64,000 nucleotides of DNA from Chryseobacterium sp. Leaf405 (GCF_001425355.1 NZ_LMQN01000015.1:481862-545861); one strand, 5' to 3'. Shown: positions 17,659 through 27,430, counted from the first letter of the stretch. Program-made: numbers and translations. Notes: a model not told the origin generated them from the sequence alone.

Positions 17659-18225
17659 ATGGCAACAAGTAACGATATAAGAAAAGGTCTTTGCATCGAG
17701 TTTAGCAATGATATTTTCAAAGTAGTTGAATTTATGCACGTAAAGCCAGGCAAAGGACCTGCTTTCGTAAGAACAAAATTAAAATCGGTAACCAACGGTA
17801 AAGTTCTTGATAATACTTTCTCTGCAGGTCACAAGATCGACGAAGTGAAGGTAATCACAAGAAAATTCCAGTATCTTTATGATGATGAGAATGGTTTTCA
17901 CTTCATGAATAATGACGATTTCTCTCAGTTATATTTGAATAAAGAAATGATTGAGAACTCAAACCTAATGAAAGCGGGTGAAGAAGTTACGATCATTTTA
18001 AAAGAAGCTGATGAAACTCCACTTTCTGCTGAACTTCCTCAATCGGTTTATTTAGAAGTTGTAGAAGCTGATCCGGGTGTAAAAGGAAATACTGCTACCA
18101 ACGCTCTTAAAAATGCCATCGTTGAAACCGGAGCAAGAGTAATGGTTCCTTTGTTCATTGAGGCAGGGGACAAAATTAAAGTAAGCACTGAAGACGGTTC
18201 TTACTTGGAAAGAGTAAAAGAATAA
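17659..18225 (+). CDS. efp: translation elongation factor P
   Basis: A 188-residue EF-P that relieves ribosome stalling at proline stretches. The three-domain layout is clear: an N-terminal KOW-like domain with [16 protein letters not shown], where K32 is the residue corresponding to the modified lysine, and two OB-like domains ending in [18 protein letters not shown]. No EpmA/EpmB modification genes are in the window. It lies 57 nt after lpxA and before a terminator, so read-through from the lpx operon is possible. Confidence 0.95.
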   Translation: MATSNDIRKGLCIEFSNDIFKVVEFMHVKPGKGPAFVRTKLKSVTNGKVLDNTFSAGHKIDEVKVITRKFQYLYDDENGFHFMNNDDFSQLYLNKEMIENSNLMKAGEEVTIILKEADETPLSAELPQSVYLEVVEADPGVKGNTATNALKNAIVETGARVMVPLFIEAGDKIKVSTEDGSYLERVKE

Positions 18226-18244
18226 TTTTAAATAAAATTTACAT

Positions 18245-18280
18245 CAATTCGGTTTGCGTTTGCATTCCGAATTTTTGTTT
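18245..18280 (+). terminator. rho-independent terminator after efp
   Basis: AATTCGG ... CCGAATT stem with a 14-nt loop followed by TTTTGTTTT, 20 nt after the efp stop. Confidence 0.7.
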
Positions 18281-18296
18281 TATAATACAATCAATT

Positions 18297-19199
18297 ATGA
18301 GATTTCATTCTCCGCAAAAACTGAAAACGATTGCAGATATTATCGGGTCACAGTTTATTGGTCCTGAAGACTTTCAAGTATTGGGAACCAACGAAATTCA
18401 CATGGTAAAACCGGGAGATATCGTTTTTGTAAATCATCCGAAATATTACGATAAAGCTTTAAATTCTGCTGCAACTATTATTTTAATTGACAAAGAAGTA
18501 GACTGCCCGGAAGGAAAAGCGCTTTTGGTTTCTGATGATCCTTTCAGAGATTTCAATAAGATTAATACTCATTTTACGAGAATATATAATTTCACAGAGG
18601 AACTTCACGATGTAGAAATTGGGGAAGGAACTCATGTTCATCATTCTGCCGTGATAGGAAATAATGTGATTATAGGAAAAAATACCCTTATTTTTCCAAA
18701 TGTCGTAATTGGGGACAGAACTATTATTGGTGATAATGTTGTTATTCAATCTAATACGGTGTTGGGTGGAGATGCATTCTATTACAGAAAACTAAATGGA
18801 AATTTCGACCGTTTAATCTCCGTGGGAAATGTTGTTATTGAAAATAATGTTGAAATTGGAAACGGCTGTACGATTGATCGTGGAGTTACAGATTCTACAG
18901 TGATTGGTGAAGGTTCTGTTTTGGATAATCAAATTCAGATCGGGCACGATACGGTGATCGGAAAAAAATGCTTAATCGCTTCACAAGTGGGAATTGCAGG
19001 ATGTTGCGTGATTGGTGATGAAGTGACATTGTGGGGGCAGGTTGGTATCGCTTCCGGAAACAAAATAGCAAGTGGATCTGTGATTTTAGGTAAAACCGGA
19101 GTCAACAGAGATCTTGAAAAAGGCACGTATATCGGGATGTTCGCAGAAGATTTTAAAACTTATCTTAAAAAAGAGGTTAAACTGAGAAATCTCAAATAA
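18297..19199 (+). CDS. LpxD-like UDP-3-O-acylglucosamine N-acyltransferase paralogue
   Basis: A 300-residue LpxD homologue, shorter than the 343-residue copy at 14388. It keeps the N-terminal substrate-binding domain (about 1-95), a hexapeptide beta helix (about 100-270), a GGDAFYYR motif in place of GGDGFGFQ, and the histidine in [12 protein letters not shown]. The C-terminal helical tail is short. A second LpxD-like gene between efp and sucD may act on a different acyl chain or nucleotide sugar. Loss of the usual GDGFGF signature argues against simple redundancy. It has its own start 71 nt after efp. Confidence 0.82.
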   Translation: MRFHSPQKLKTIADIIGSQFIGPEDFQVLGTNEIHMVKPGDIVFVNHPKYYDKALNSAATIILIDKEVDCPEGKALLVSDDPFRDFNKINTHFTRIYNFTEELHDVEIGEGTHVHHSAVIGNNVIIGKNTLIFPNVVIGDRTIIGDNVVIQSNTVLGGDAFYYRKLNGNFDRLISVGNVVIENNVEIGNGCTIDRGVTDSTVIGEGSVLDNQIQIGHDTVIGKKCLIASQVGIAGCCVIGDEVTLWGQVGIASGNKIASGSVILGKTGVNRDLEKGTYIGMFAEDFKTYLKKEVKLRNLK

Positions 19200-19239
19200 A
19201 CAAATTGTTTAGATTGATCTTAAATCAAAGAAATTTAAG

Positions 19240-19247
19240 TAAATTTG
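19240..19247 (+). promoter_or_regulatory. -7 element of the sucD promoter
   Basis: TAAATTTG with a TTG at 19214-19216 (23-nt spacer), 43 nt before the sucD ATG. Confidence 0.5.
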
Positions 19248-19290
19248 TGAGCATTAATAAAAATAATAAATAAATTAAAATTATAATAAA

Positions 19291-20163
19291 ATGTCAATTT
19301 TAGTAAACAAAGATTCTAAAGTAATTGTACAAGGATTTACAGGGAACGAAGGTACTTTCCACGCAAGTCAGATGATCGAATACGGAACAAACGTAGTAGG
19401 TGGTGTTACTCCGGGAAAAGGAGGTAGCGAGCACTTAGGAAAGCCTGTATTCAATACTGTTGCTGATGCTGTTGAAAAGGCGGGAGCTAACGTAAGTATC
19501 ATTTTCGTACCACCTGCATTTGCTGCTGACGCTATTATGGAAGCTGCTGAAGCGGGTATCAAAGTTATCGTATGTATCACTGAAGGTATTCCTGTAGCAG
19601 ATATGGTGAAAGTAAAATCTTACATCGCTGATAGAGAATGTAGATTGATCGGACCAAACTGCCCTGGAATCATTACTTCTGATGAAGCTAAAATTGGTAT
19701 TATGCCAGGTTTCGTTTTCAAAAAAGGTAAAGTAGGTATTGTTTCAAAATCTGGAACTCTTACTTATGAAGCTGCTGACCAGGTTGTAAGAGCCGGTTTC
19801 GGTATTTCTACAGCTATCGGTATCGGTGGAGATCCAATTATTGGAACTACTACAAGAGAAGCTCTTGAATTATTCATCAATGACCCGGAAACTGAAGCGG
19901 TTGTAATGATCGGAGAAATCGGTGGTGGTCTTGAGGCTGAAGCGGCAAGATGGTACAAAGCTAGCGGTTCTACAAAACCTGTTGTTGGTTTCATCGCAGG
20001 ACAGACTGCTCCTAAAGGAAGAACAATGGGACACGCCGGTGCAATTGTAGGAGGTGATGAAGATACAGCACAGGCTAAGATGGAAATCATGAGAGAAAAC
20101 GGCATCAATGTGGTAGATTCCCCTGCTGACATTGGCGCAACTGTAGCTAAAGTTTTAGCATAA
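19291..20163 (+). CDS. sucD: succinate--CoA ligase, ADP-forming, alpha subunit
   Basis: A 290-residue TCA-cycle enzyme subunit. It has the CoA-binding Rossmann domain ([14 protein letters not shown]), [11 protein letters not shown], and the phosphohistidine loop [10 protein letters not shown] near residues 245-255. It pairs with SucC, which is not encoded nearby, so the subunits are unlinked here. The next gene starts 15 nt downstream, so an outer-membrane protein is probably co-transcribed with it. Confidence 0.96.
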   Translation: MSILVNKDSKVIVQGFTGNEGTFHASQMIEYGTNVVGGVTPGKGGSEHLGKPVFNTVADAVEKAGANVSIIFVPPAFAADAIMEAAEAGIKVIVCITEGIPVADMVKVKSYIADRECRLIGPNCPGIITSDEAKIGIMPGFVFKKGKVGIVSKSGTLTYEAADQVVRAGFGISTAIGIGGDPIIGTTTREALELFINDPETEAVVMIGEIGGGLEAEAARWYKASGSTKPVVGFIAGQTAPKGRTMGHAGAIVGGDEDTAQAKMEIMRENGINVVDSPADIGATVAKVLA

Positions 20164-20178
20164 TTAAAAACAAACAAT

Positions 20179-20865
20179 ATGAAAAAAATTTTATTAACCT
20201 CTGCTTTGGTACTTTCTACGATGTCTTTCGCCCAGATCGATTTCAGTAGCACAAGATTCGGTATCACAGCGGGAGGTAACTATTCCCGAGTGAAAAATGC
20301 CCATAACCCTTCAGGTCCCAGAATGACATTTCAGGGTGGGGTATTGGCTTTAATTCCAATCGGTAAGGAAAATATGTTTTTCCTACAGCCCGAGGTCGTA
20401 TATTACGGCGCTGGTGAAACAGGAAAAGATAAGGATGCAAAAGGTATGGACGGCTACGATGCTGTGTATGCCAATGATTACATCAGTGTTCCTATTAATT
20501 TCAAAGGATATTTCTCAGAAGCTGAGTCAGAATTCTTCGGAATGGTAGGTCCTAGATTTAATTTTCTTATTAGCCAGAATGCAAAAAACGTGTCTGGTAG
20601 CAGACCGTATTATGATCCGGACACACCAATTAAGGATCCTTCTACAGGAACTGAAATCAGTGGAAAAGCAAACAGTTTTAACTTTGGAATAGGATTAGGT
20701 ATAGGTTACAGCTACAAAAGACAGTTAGAAATTACTTTAGGCTATGATTTTGGTCTTTCAAATACGTATCCAAAACTTATTGAATCATTTACCAAATCGG
20801 CTGATACAGAAAAAAGTAAGTCTGAACAGGTTCTTAGTGTGAAATTAAGCTATATCTTTGAATAA
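20179..20865 (+). CDS. outer-membrane beta-barrel protein (PorT-like fold)
   Basis: A 228-residue protein with signal peptide (MKKILLTSALVLSTMSFAQ) and alternating hydrophobic/polar strands typical of an 8-stranded barrel: RFGITAGGNYSRV at the start, FFLQPEVVYYGAG, FNFGIGLGIGYSY, and a C-terminal strand ending in ...LSVKLSYIFE with terminal aromatic. It fits the 'porin family / outer membrane beta-barrel' group common in Flavobacteriia. Cargo or ligand unknown. It lies 15 nt after sucD and before a strong terminator. Confidence 0.8.
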   Translation: MKKILLTSALVLSTMSFAQIDFSSTRFGITAGGNYSRVKNAHNPSGPRMTFQGGVLALIPIGKENMFFLQPEVVYYGAGETGKDKDAKGMDGYDAVYANDYISVPINFKGYFSEAESEFFGMVGPRFNFLISQNAKNVSGSRPYYDPDTPIKDPSTGTEISGKANSFNFGIGLGIGYSYKRQLEITLGYDFGLSNTYPKLIESFTKSADTEKSKSEQVLSVKLSYIFE

Positions 20866-20889
20866 GAATTTATTTCATTTCAGGACATA

Positions 20890-20926
20890 GAAAATCCCGA
20901 AACTCAGTTTCGGGATTTTTTTATAT
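20890..20926. terminator. bidirectional terminator
   Basis: AAAATCCCGAAACT-CAG-TTTCGGGATTTTTTT (approximate arms) between convergent genes 20865 and 20951. Confidence 0.9.
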
Positions 20927-20950
20927 TTAATAGAGACTTTTAATCAAATA

Positions 20951-22258
20951 TTAACCTCTGATCCATTTCCAGATTTCCTTCAAAGTTGCTTTATTTCCAT
21001 ACATTAAAATTCCTACTCTGTAAATTTTTCCGGCTAAGAAAATCATAAAAATAGTTGTTCCCAAAAGCAATGAAATAGACAAAACAATCTGCCACGCTGG
21101 AACGCCGTAAGGAATTCTTGCAATCATCGCAACTGGTGAGGTGAAAGGAATAATAGATAACCAAAAACCAAGCGGTCCGTCAGGATTATTCATTAAAGTA
21201 AAACTTCCGTACATTCCCAACATCAATGGTAAAATCGCAAATAAGGTAAATTGTTGTGTTTCGGTTTCGTTATCTACTGCAGAACCAATTGCTGCATAAA
21301 TCGAACTGTAAAACATATATCCTAAGAGGAAAAATATGATAAACACAAAGATGATTAAAGGGAAATTGAGTTCTAATAAACTATGAGAAACCTGAGTTCC
21401 GATTTGCATGATATCAAACTTACTCATTGTTTCTTCATTTCCTGGGATATTTTTCGGAAGTGATGTAAATCCTGTATTCAAGACAACAGCGCCAATAACA
21501 GACATGGTGATCCATACCAAAAATTGTGTCAGTGCAACCATCGTCACACCTAAAATTTTCCCCATCATCAGCTCAAAAGGTTTCACAGAAGAAATGATAA
21601 TTTCGACAACACGGTTGTTTTTTTCTTCCAGAACACTTCTCATCACTCTTACCCCATAAATGATGATAAACATGAAGGTAACGTACATTAAAAGCATACT
21701 TAAAACACTCTTCACACCGAAAGCAAGATCAGAATCTTCTTTATTATTTTCGGTAACATTGATGGTTTTTAAAGTGAAATTTTTATCAAGATTATCCAGC
21801 TGAGTTTCTGCGATACCAAGCTGTTTCATCTTTTGTTTCTTAATCACGTCATTAATATCAGAAACAATTTTCTGCTTTGTTTTAAGCCCAATTTTAGTAT
21901 TAATGACAAGCCTTGAATTGTTCTGTAAATCATCAAAATTCTGATTTTTTAATTCCGGCAAAACTAAAATTCCATCTAACGATTCATTATTTTTTAAATT
22001 ATTGATTTTCGATTGCTCATCTGCTGCGGAAACAAAAACATAATTCAACTGATCGTCAGATTTTAATTGATTTTTAAACAAACCACTTTTATCCACCACT
22101 TCAATAATGCTGTGAGATTCATTAGCTTTAAACATTAAACCAATAACAGAGCCAAAAGCAATCAGCATGATTGGGGCTAAAAGCGTTAATATAATGAATG
22201 ATTTTTTCTTAACCTGCGTAAGAAATTCCCTTTTTGTAATTAAATAAATATTATTCAT
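20951..22258 (-). CDS. ABC-2 type transporter permease (NatB-like)
   Basis: A 435-residue membrane protein. One N-terminal helix (about 20-42) is followed by an extracytoplasmic domain (about 50-185) rich in Lys/Asp/Asn, then a bundle of about five helices (about 190-425). NRVVEIIISSVKPFELMMGKILG is the conserved ABC-2 coupling segment. The layout matches NatB and related exporters of sodium, peptides or lipids. It starts 2 nt after the ATPase gene stop, so both form one transporter operon. Substrate unknown. Confidence 0.88.
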   Translation of the reverse strand: MNNIYLITKREFLTQVKKKSFIILTLLAPIMLIAFGSVIGLMFKANESHSIIEVVDKSGLFKNQLKSDDQLNYVFVSAADEQSKINNLKNNESLDGILVLPELKNQNFDDLQNNSRLVINTKIGLKTKQKIVSDINDVIKKQKMKQLGIAETQLDNLDKNFTLKTINVTENNKEDSDLAFGVKSVLSMLLMYVTFMFIIIYGVRVMRSVLEEKNNRVVEIIISSVKPFELMMGKILGVTMVALTQFLVWITMSVIGAVVLNTGFTSLPKNIPGNEETMSKFDIMQIGTQVSHSLLELNFPLIIFVFIIFFLLGYMFYSSIYAAIGSAVDNETETQQFTLFAILPLMLGMYGSFTLMNNPDGPLGFWLSIIPFTSPVAMIARIPYGVPAWQIVLSISLLLGTTIFMIFLAGKIYRVGILMYGNKATLKEIWKWIRG

Positions 22259-22260
22259 AA

Positions 22261-23172
22261 TTAAGAGTTGTTGCTTACTGCATTAATAAATACTTCATTC
22301 ATACTCGGAATTCTCTCGTCAAATGATCTTACTTTTCCAACGTTTACCAAATCCAACAGAATGTTATTTTGATCTGCTTCATTTTTTAAGTCAAAAGAAA
22401 TAAGACTATTTTCATTGTTCATATTGAAAATTTCATACTTTTTACTGAAAGTTTCAAGCTGAGAATTATCTACTTCAGAAAGTGTAATTCCAAAAATATT
22501 TTTCTTGAATTTTTCTCTTACATCAAAAACTCTACCGTCAATAATCTTTTTAGATTGATCTATTAAGGCAACATAATCACACATTTCTTCCACACTTTCC
22601 ATTCTGTGCGTTGAAAGAATGATGGTCGTTCCGTTATTTTTAAGATCAATAATTTGATCTTTTATAAGATTTGCATTCACAGGGTCAAAACCTGAAAACG
22701 GTTCATCAAGGATCAAAAGATGCGGTCTGTGTAAAACAGTTACTACAAACTGAATTTTCTGTGCCATCCCTTTAGAAAGCTCGGATAATTTCTTTTTCCA
22801 CCATTGATCGATGTGAAGTTTATCAAACCATTTTTTTGCTTCGTTTAAAGCATCATTTTTGCTCATTCCTTTCAGTTCTCCGAAATAAAGAAGCTGATCG
22901 CCAACAGTCATATTTTTATACAAACCTCTTTCTTCAGGCATGTAACCGATGTCTTTGATATGATTGGGATTAAGTTTTTGCCCGTTGATCTGAATTTCTC
23001 CGGAATCTGCCTGTGTAATTTGATTGATGATACGAATGAAAGAAGTTTTTCCGGCTCCGTTCGGACCTAAAAGACCATAAACACTGGCTTTGGGAACATG
23101 GATGCTGAAATCATCCAAAGCTACCTTTTTGCCGGCATTGTAAGTCTTTCTGATATGTTCTGCTTTTAGCAT
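22261..23172 (-). CDS. ABC transporter ATP-binding protein (NatA-like)
   Basis: A 303-residue ATPase partner of the permease encoded just downstream. Walker A GPNGAGKTS, signature LSKGMAQKIQ, Walker B LLILDEPFSGFDP and the switch histidine in STHRMES are visible. The domain is about 1-215; the remaining 90 residues form the C-terminal extension usual in the NatA/CcmA group. The signature reads LSKGM, a variant common in this group. Confidence 0.92.
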   Translation of the reverse strand: MLKAEHIRKTYNAGKKVALDDFSIHVPKASVYGLLGPNGAGKTSFIRIINQITQADSGEIQINGQKLNPNHIKDIGYMPEERGLYKNMTVGDQLLYFGELKGMSKNDALNEAKKWFDKLHIDQWWKKKLSELSKGMAQKIQFVVTVLHRPHLLILDEPFSGFDPVNANLIKDQIIDLKNNGTTIILSTHRMESVEEMCDYVALIDQSKKIIDGRVFDVREKFKKNIFGITLSEVDNSQLETFSKKYEIFNMNNENSLISFDLKNEADQNNILLDLVNVGKVRSFDERIPSMNEVFINAVSNNS

Positions 23173-23242
23173 TAATTTGTTTTTACTATTAGTATAAAAA
23201 TATCCCGAAAGTTACGGAAATATTGAAACAGAATTAATCTAA

Positions 23243-23274
23243 AAGAAAAAATCCTGATGATTATCAGGATTTGA
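23243..23274 (-). terminator. rho-independent terminator
   Basis: On the minus strand AAATCCTGAT-AATC-ATCAGGATTT followed by a T-rich tract, directly after the 23277 stop. Confidence 0.85.
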
Positions 23275-23276
23275 AT

Positions 23277-23627
23277 TTATTGTTTTACGATCTGCGTAAC
23301 TTTCATTGTATTATCGCTCAAAATATAGCGAATCAAATATTTTCCGGGTTTTAACTTTTCAATGTTAATCTCTCCAGAATTCATATTGACTGAATAATTT
23401 GCAACTTGTGTACCTAATATAGAATAAAAAATTACATTTTTAATCTTTAAGTTAGAGTCTTTTGCTTTCATAACCAAAAAATCCTTAGCAGGATTTGGGT
23501 AGGCTACCAGCACACCATCATCAGCTTTCTGAGAAAATGAATTTGGCTCTTTGATTTGCGCTTTCATATTGCTGGAAAATCCAACAAATGTGCCTAAAAA
23601 GATAAATAAAAGTAAAAGTTTTTTCAT
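23277..23627 (-). CDS. minimal T9SS type A sorting-domain protein
   Basis: A 116-residue protein made of a signal peptide (about 1-24), some 20 linker residues and then a type A C-terminal sorting domain (about 37-116): VLVAYPNPAKDFLVM, FYSILGTQV, INIEKLKPGKYLIRY, VTQIVKQ. ATG 23627 is chosen because MKKLLLLFIFLGTFVG is a proper signal peptide; an upstream in-frame ATG would add 20 residues. Sorting domains normally follow a large cargo, so a protein that is little more than tail is unusual. It may be a decoy, a remnant of a larger cargo gene, or a small secreted product. Confidence 0.82.
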   Translation of the reverse strand: MKKLLLLFIFLGTFVGFSSNMKAQIKEPNSFSQKADDGVLVAYPNPAKDFLVMKAKDSNLKIKNVIFYSILGTQVANYSVNMNSGEINIEKLKPGKYLIRYILSDNTMKVTQIVKQ

Positions 23628-23710
23628 TAACGTCTGGTTTGCATAATTATTACTAACAAAAATAATAAATTCTATATTCATCTGCAATAGTTTTTTATAG
23701 AAGTTGTATT

Positions 23711-23718
23711 AAATTTGC
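23711..23718 (+). promoter_or_regulatory. -7 element of hemB
   Basis: TAAATTTG 29 nt before the hemB ATG. Confidence 0.5.
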
Positions 23719-23723
23719 AATAA

Positions 23724-24737
<1,014 letters not shown>

Positions 24738-24755
24738 ATTTCAAAAATATTCAAT

Positions 24756-24786
24756 AAAAAACACCTCAATTTGAGGTGTTTTTTAT
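24756..24786. terminator. bidirectional terminator
   Basis: AAAAAACACCTC-AATT-GAGGTGTTTTTT between the convergent hemB and the GG-leader peptide gene. Confidence 0.9.
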
Positions 24787-24794
24787 TTTTAGAT

Positions 24795-24977
24795 TTAACC
24801 AAAACATGCGTTGTAATGAGGTGATCCCGGCACAATTGGGTTTTCTCCACCTTTGTCATAAACACAAATATTGGACGGACATAAATACCATCCCGGCTGA
24901 CAATTTCCATTTGCATCAGGTGGACGGATATTTCCACCGTTAATTTTCATTAAATCCTTTTTTGTTAACTTTTTCAT
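24795..24977 (-). CDS. bacteriocin-like peptide precursor with GG leader
   Basis: A 60-residue peptide. The leader MKKLTKKDLMKINGG ends in a double glycine, the pattern of leaders cut by C39-type peptidase ABC exporters and of Flavobacteriia 'bacteriocin-like protein' families. The 45-residue core contains four cysteines (NCQP, YLCPSNICVYD, NACFG) and is rich in Pro, Gly and Asn, which suggests two disulfides or modification. No transporter, modifying enzyme or immunity gene is adjacent, so export would have to use a system elsewhere. The short length and ordinary codons fit a real gene followed by a terminator. Confidence 0.72.
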   Translation of the reverse strand: MKKLTKKDLMKINGGNIRPPDANGNCQPGWYLCPSNICVYDKGGENPIVPGSPHYNACFG

Positions 24978-25059
24978 GACAAAAATTTATTTGATTGGTA
25001 AATCTAAAGTAATGAAATTTTATCACTTAATTTTGAAATATTTAAAAAAATATTCAGTA

Positions 25060-25788
25060 TTACATAATATTAAAATCTTTTCCTTTCGTAAATTTTGCGG
25101 CAAAAGGAGCTTGATTTCCGGTATATTTTAAAACAAAATGTTTCTTTGTTTCAGTATTTACTTTAGCTTCAACTTCTACATCTTGTGTCTGAAAACTTAC
25201 ATCCAGATTAACTCCTGATTCTTTTTCAAGGTAAATTTCCACACTTTCTGCGTAGAATAAAGAGGTACTCAAAAAATTAAACTTAATATTTTTTCTATAC
25301 GATTTAGATTCGTTTTGGGTAAATTCAGAATAGTTTCTTAAAATCTCGATTCCGGGAGAATCAATATTGGTAACTCTGGATTTTGTCACTCCATTTACTT
25401 TAATCGAAAAATCTTTAGCATTTTTTGTATCTCCGTTTAAACCAATATTGAAAAGGGAAGGTAAAGAAAGTCCAAACTCAATCATACTGTCTTTGTTAAA
25501 TTCAAAATCAGGAATTAATGCCGGAAATTTTGGCACATTAATCAATTGATTTTTAATAGTGCTCAACTGATCTCCCGGAAATAGGTATCCAATCAGATTA
25601 TTATTAGTCGTGCGCCAGTTTCTCCCGTTCCATTCATAGATTTCACACAATAAAGTATCGGTAGAAGAATGCGGAAGAAGATCCATATCCTGCCATTTGA
25701 AAACTTCCTTGGCATAAGGTCTTCTATTGATAATATTCAGTCCCAGATCCAACGCTAAAAGCTCGGTTAATTGTTGATTTGTTGCCAT
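25060..25788 (-). CDS. conserved hypothetical protein, predicted beta-rich
   Basis: A 242-residue protein without signal peptide or obvious membrane helix. I cannot place it in a named family with confidence. Residues 1-100 are mixed (WQDMDLLPHSSTDTLL, EWNGRNWRTTNNNLIGYLFPGD, NVPKFPALIPDF); residues 125-242 look like long alternating strands (KNIKFNFLSTSLFYAESVEIYLE, KKHFVLKYTGNQAPFAAKFTKG). The layout loosely recalls the pore-forming domain of gasdermins, but this is impression only. No protease gene adjoins it. Neighbours are a GG-leader peptide and lptB. Confidence 0.6.
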   Translation of the reverse strand: MATNQQLTELLALDLGLNIINRRPYAKEVFKWQDMDLLPHSSTDTLLCEIYEWNGRNWRTTNNNLIGYLFPGDQLSTIKNQLINVPKFPALIPDFEFNKDSMIEFGLSLPSLFNIGLNGDTKNAKDFSIKVNGVTKSRVTNIDSPGIEILRNYSEFTQNESKSYRKNIKFNFLSTSLFYAESVEIYLEKESGVNLDVSFQTQDVEVEAKVNTETKKHFVLKYTGNQAPFAAKFTKGKDFNIM

Positions 25789-25892
25789 ATTAATTTGGTG
25801 TTGATTAAAGTTTAAAATTATGGAAATAAATAGAGTTCTCGGAATATTGAATTAAATTATTTTGATTAAATATATTTACTATTGATTTTGTT

Positions 25893-25980
25893 CAGGATGA
25901 AAGTGGTAAATTATTATTTATATTTCTAAAATAAACGGTTAGTATTAGAATTATCATCCTGAGCAAAGTCGAAGGATCTG
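25893..25980. repeat. dispersed-repeat-like dyad (CCTGAGCAAAGTCGAAGGATC type)
   Basis: TCATCCTGAGCAAAGTCGAA begins at 25954 and continues GGATCTG. CAGGATGA at 25893-25900 is the inverse complement of its first 8 nt. This motif type is scattered in intergenic DNA of many Bacteroidota; I saw one copy here. Confidence 0.5.
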
Positions 25981-26041
25981 GCATTGCAAAACAGGATATT
26001 AAAATTTCATAAAACTTTACCCTCTATTTTTTTATCTAAAA

Positions 26042-26068
26042 TTTGAATTCAAAAAAACTTTATCTTTG
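26042..26068 (+). promoter_or_regulatory. lptB promoter
   Basis: TTTG at 26042-26045 and TATCTTTG at 26061-26068; the ATG follows 5 nt after the -7 box, so the transcript is probably leaderless. Confidence 0.6.
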
Positions 26069-26073
26069 CCGTT

Positions 26074-27135
26074 ATGATTTTACGAGGAGAAAACTTAATC
26101 AAAGAATACGGTCCTAAAAAAGTTGTAAAAGGCGTTTCTGTACAGGTTCAGCAGGGAGAAATTGTTGGTTTGCTCGGTCCGAACGGGGCGGGGAAAACCA
26201 CTTCGTTTTATATGATTGTTGGGTTGGTAAAGCCGACTTCAGGTAAAATTTTTCTTGATAAACATGAAATCACCACCGATGCGATGTACCGAAGAGCTCA
26301 AAAAGGTATAGGATATCTGGCTCAGGAAGCATCTGTTTTCCGTAAACTTTCCGTGGAAGACAATATTATGGGAGTTTTGCAGTTGACAAAGCTTTCAAAA
26401 CGTGAACAGCAAATGAAATGTGACGAACTGATTGAGGAATTCTCACTGCAGCACGTTCGCAAAAACCGAGGAGACCTTTTATCGGGTGGTGAAAGACGTA
26501 GAACAGAGATTGCAAGATGTTTGGCAACAAGTCCGAATTTTATTCTTTTGGATGAGCCTTTTGCAGGGGTTGACCCGATTGCCGTGGAAGATATTCAGAA
26601 AATTGTAAGAAGTCTTACCGATAAAAACATCGGAATTCTGATTACCGATCACAACGTTCAGCAGACGTTGGCGATTACCAATAAAACCTATATTATGTTT
26701 GAGGGAAGGATTTTGAAAGAAGGTCTTCCTGAAGAATTGGCGAATGATCCGCAGGTAAGAGAAGCTTATTTGGGTGAAAACTTCGTTTATCAAAGTATTT
26801 TCGACAAACCGAAAAAGAAAAGTTATGCCTATAATATCTGGGCAGGAAATTTCGAATCTAAATTGCTATTCCAAAGTTTTGTGGATGAAAATTTTGCTCA
26901 GTTTGATGATCTAAGACTAATGTATGGCTTTGAAGACATCAGTTTTGCATCATTAGGAAATTCAGAAATTCAGCATATTTTCAATGAAGTTGTGGATAAG
27001 AATGCGAACAATGCTTTTGTGTTTCAAAAAAAGGAAGTCAATTCTCTATATTCTCTGGAGCAGGCAGAAGCAGAATCGAAGGCTGCAAGTAAATCAGAAT
27101 TGCATTATTTAACAACGTATGTTTTTGAAGGATAA
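26074..27135 (+). CDS. lptB: LPS export ABC transporter ATP-binding protein LptB with C-terminal extension
   Basis: A 353-residue protein. Residues 1-240 are a standard LptB: GPNGAGKTTSFYMIVG, a Q-loop AQEASVFRKL, signature LSGGERRRTEIARCL, Walker B FILLDEPFAGVDP and ITDHNV with the switch histidine. It powers lipopolysaccharide extraction from the inner membrane with LptFG. Residues about 245-353 are an extra acidic domain (YNIWAGNFESKLLFQSF ... YLTTYVFEG) absent from the ~241-residue E. coli enzyme; its role is unknown. The next small gene follows after 5 nt. Confidence 0.93.
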   Translation: MILRGENLIKEYGPKKVVKGVSVQVQQGEIVGLLGPNGAGKTTSFYMIVGLVKPTSGKIFLDKHEITTDAMYRRAQKGIGYLAQEASVFRKLSVEDNIMGVLQLTKLSKREQQMKCDELIEEFSLQHVRKNRGDLLSGGERRRTEIARCLATSPNFILLDEPFAGVDPIAVEDIQKIVRSLTDKNIGILITDHNVQQTLAITNKTYIMFEGRILKEGLPEELANDPQVREAYLGENFVYQSIFDKPKKKSYAYNIWAGNFESKLLFQSFVDENFAQFDDLRLMYGFEDISFASLGNSEIQHIFNEVVDKNANNAFVFQKKEVNSLYSLEQAEAESKAASKSELHYLTTYVFEG

Positions 27136-27140
27136 GTGAA

Positions 27141-27398
27141 TTGAATGATTTATCTAAAATTTCAAATGATTTAAAAATAGGCACTAAAGTTTTTTTAGAT
27201 GGAGAGTGTGGTGTAATAACTGATTTGAAGATAACTGATTTGTCAACCATAATCCGATGGGATACTCCAAAAGAAAACGATTTTGAAGATTGGTGCTCAA
27301 TGTGGGGAACCTTTTTTAAAATGGGAGGAAGAATTATTGAAAATAATCATCAATTTAAATATATTAATGATGATGGAAGTTTAAAAGATAAAATTTAA
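27141..27398 (+). CDS. hypothetical small protein
   Basis: An 85-residue ORF starting at TTG 27141, 5 nt after lptB. No ATG alternative exists near the start, which lowers certainty. The product is soluble and acidic with aromatic motifs (IIRWDTPKENDFEDWCSMWGTFFKMGG); it has no signal peptide and no family that I recognise. The two halves look like a short KOW- or Tudor-like beta unit (KVFLDGECGVITDLKI), which is only a guess. The position after lptB and before a terminator supports co-expression. Confidence 0.5.
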   Translation: MNDLSKISNDLKIGTKVFLDGECGVITDLKITDLSTIIRWDTPKENDFEDWCSMWGTFFKMGGRIIENNHQFKYINDDGSLKDKI

Positions 27399-27430
27399 AA
27401 TAAGCAATTCATTTGCTGAAAAATAGAATA

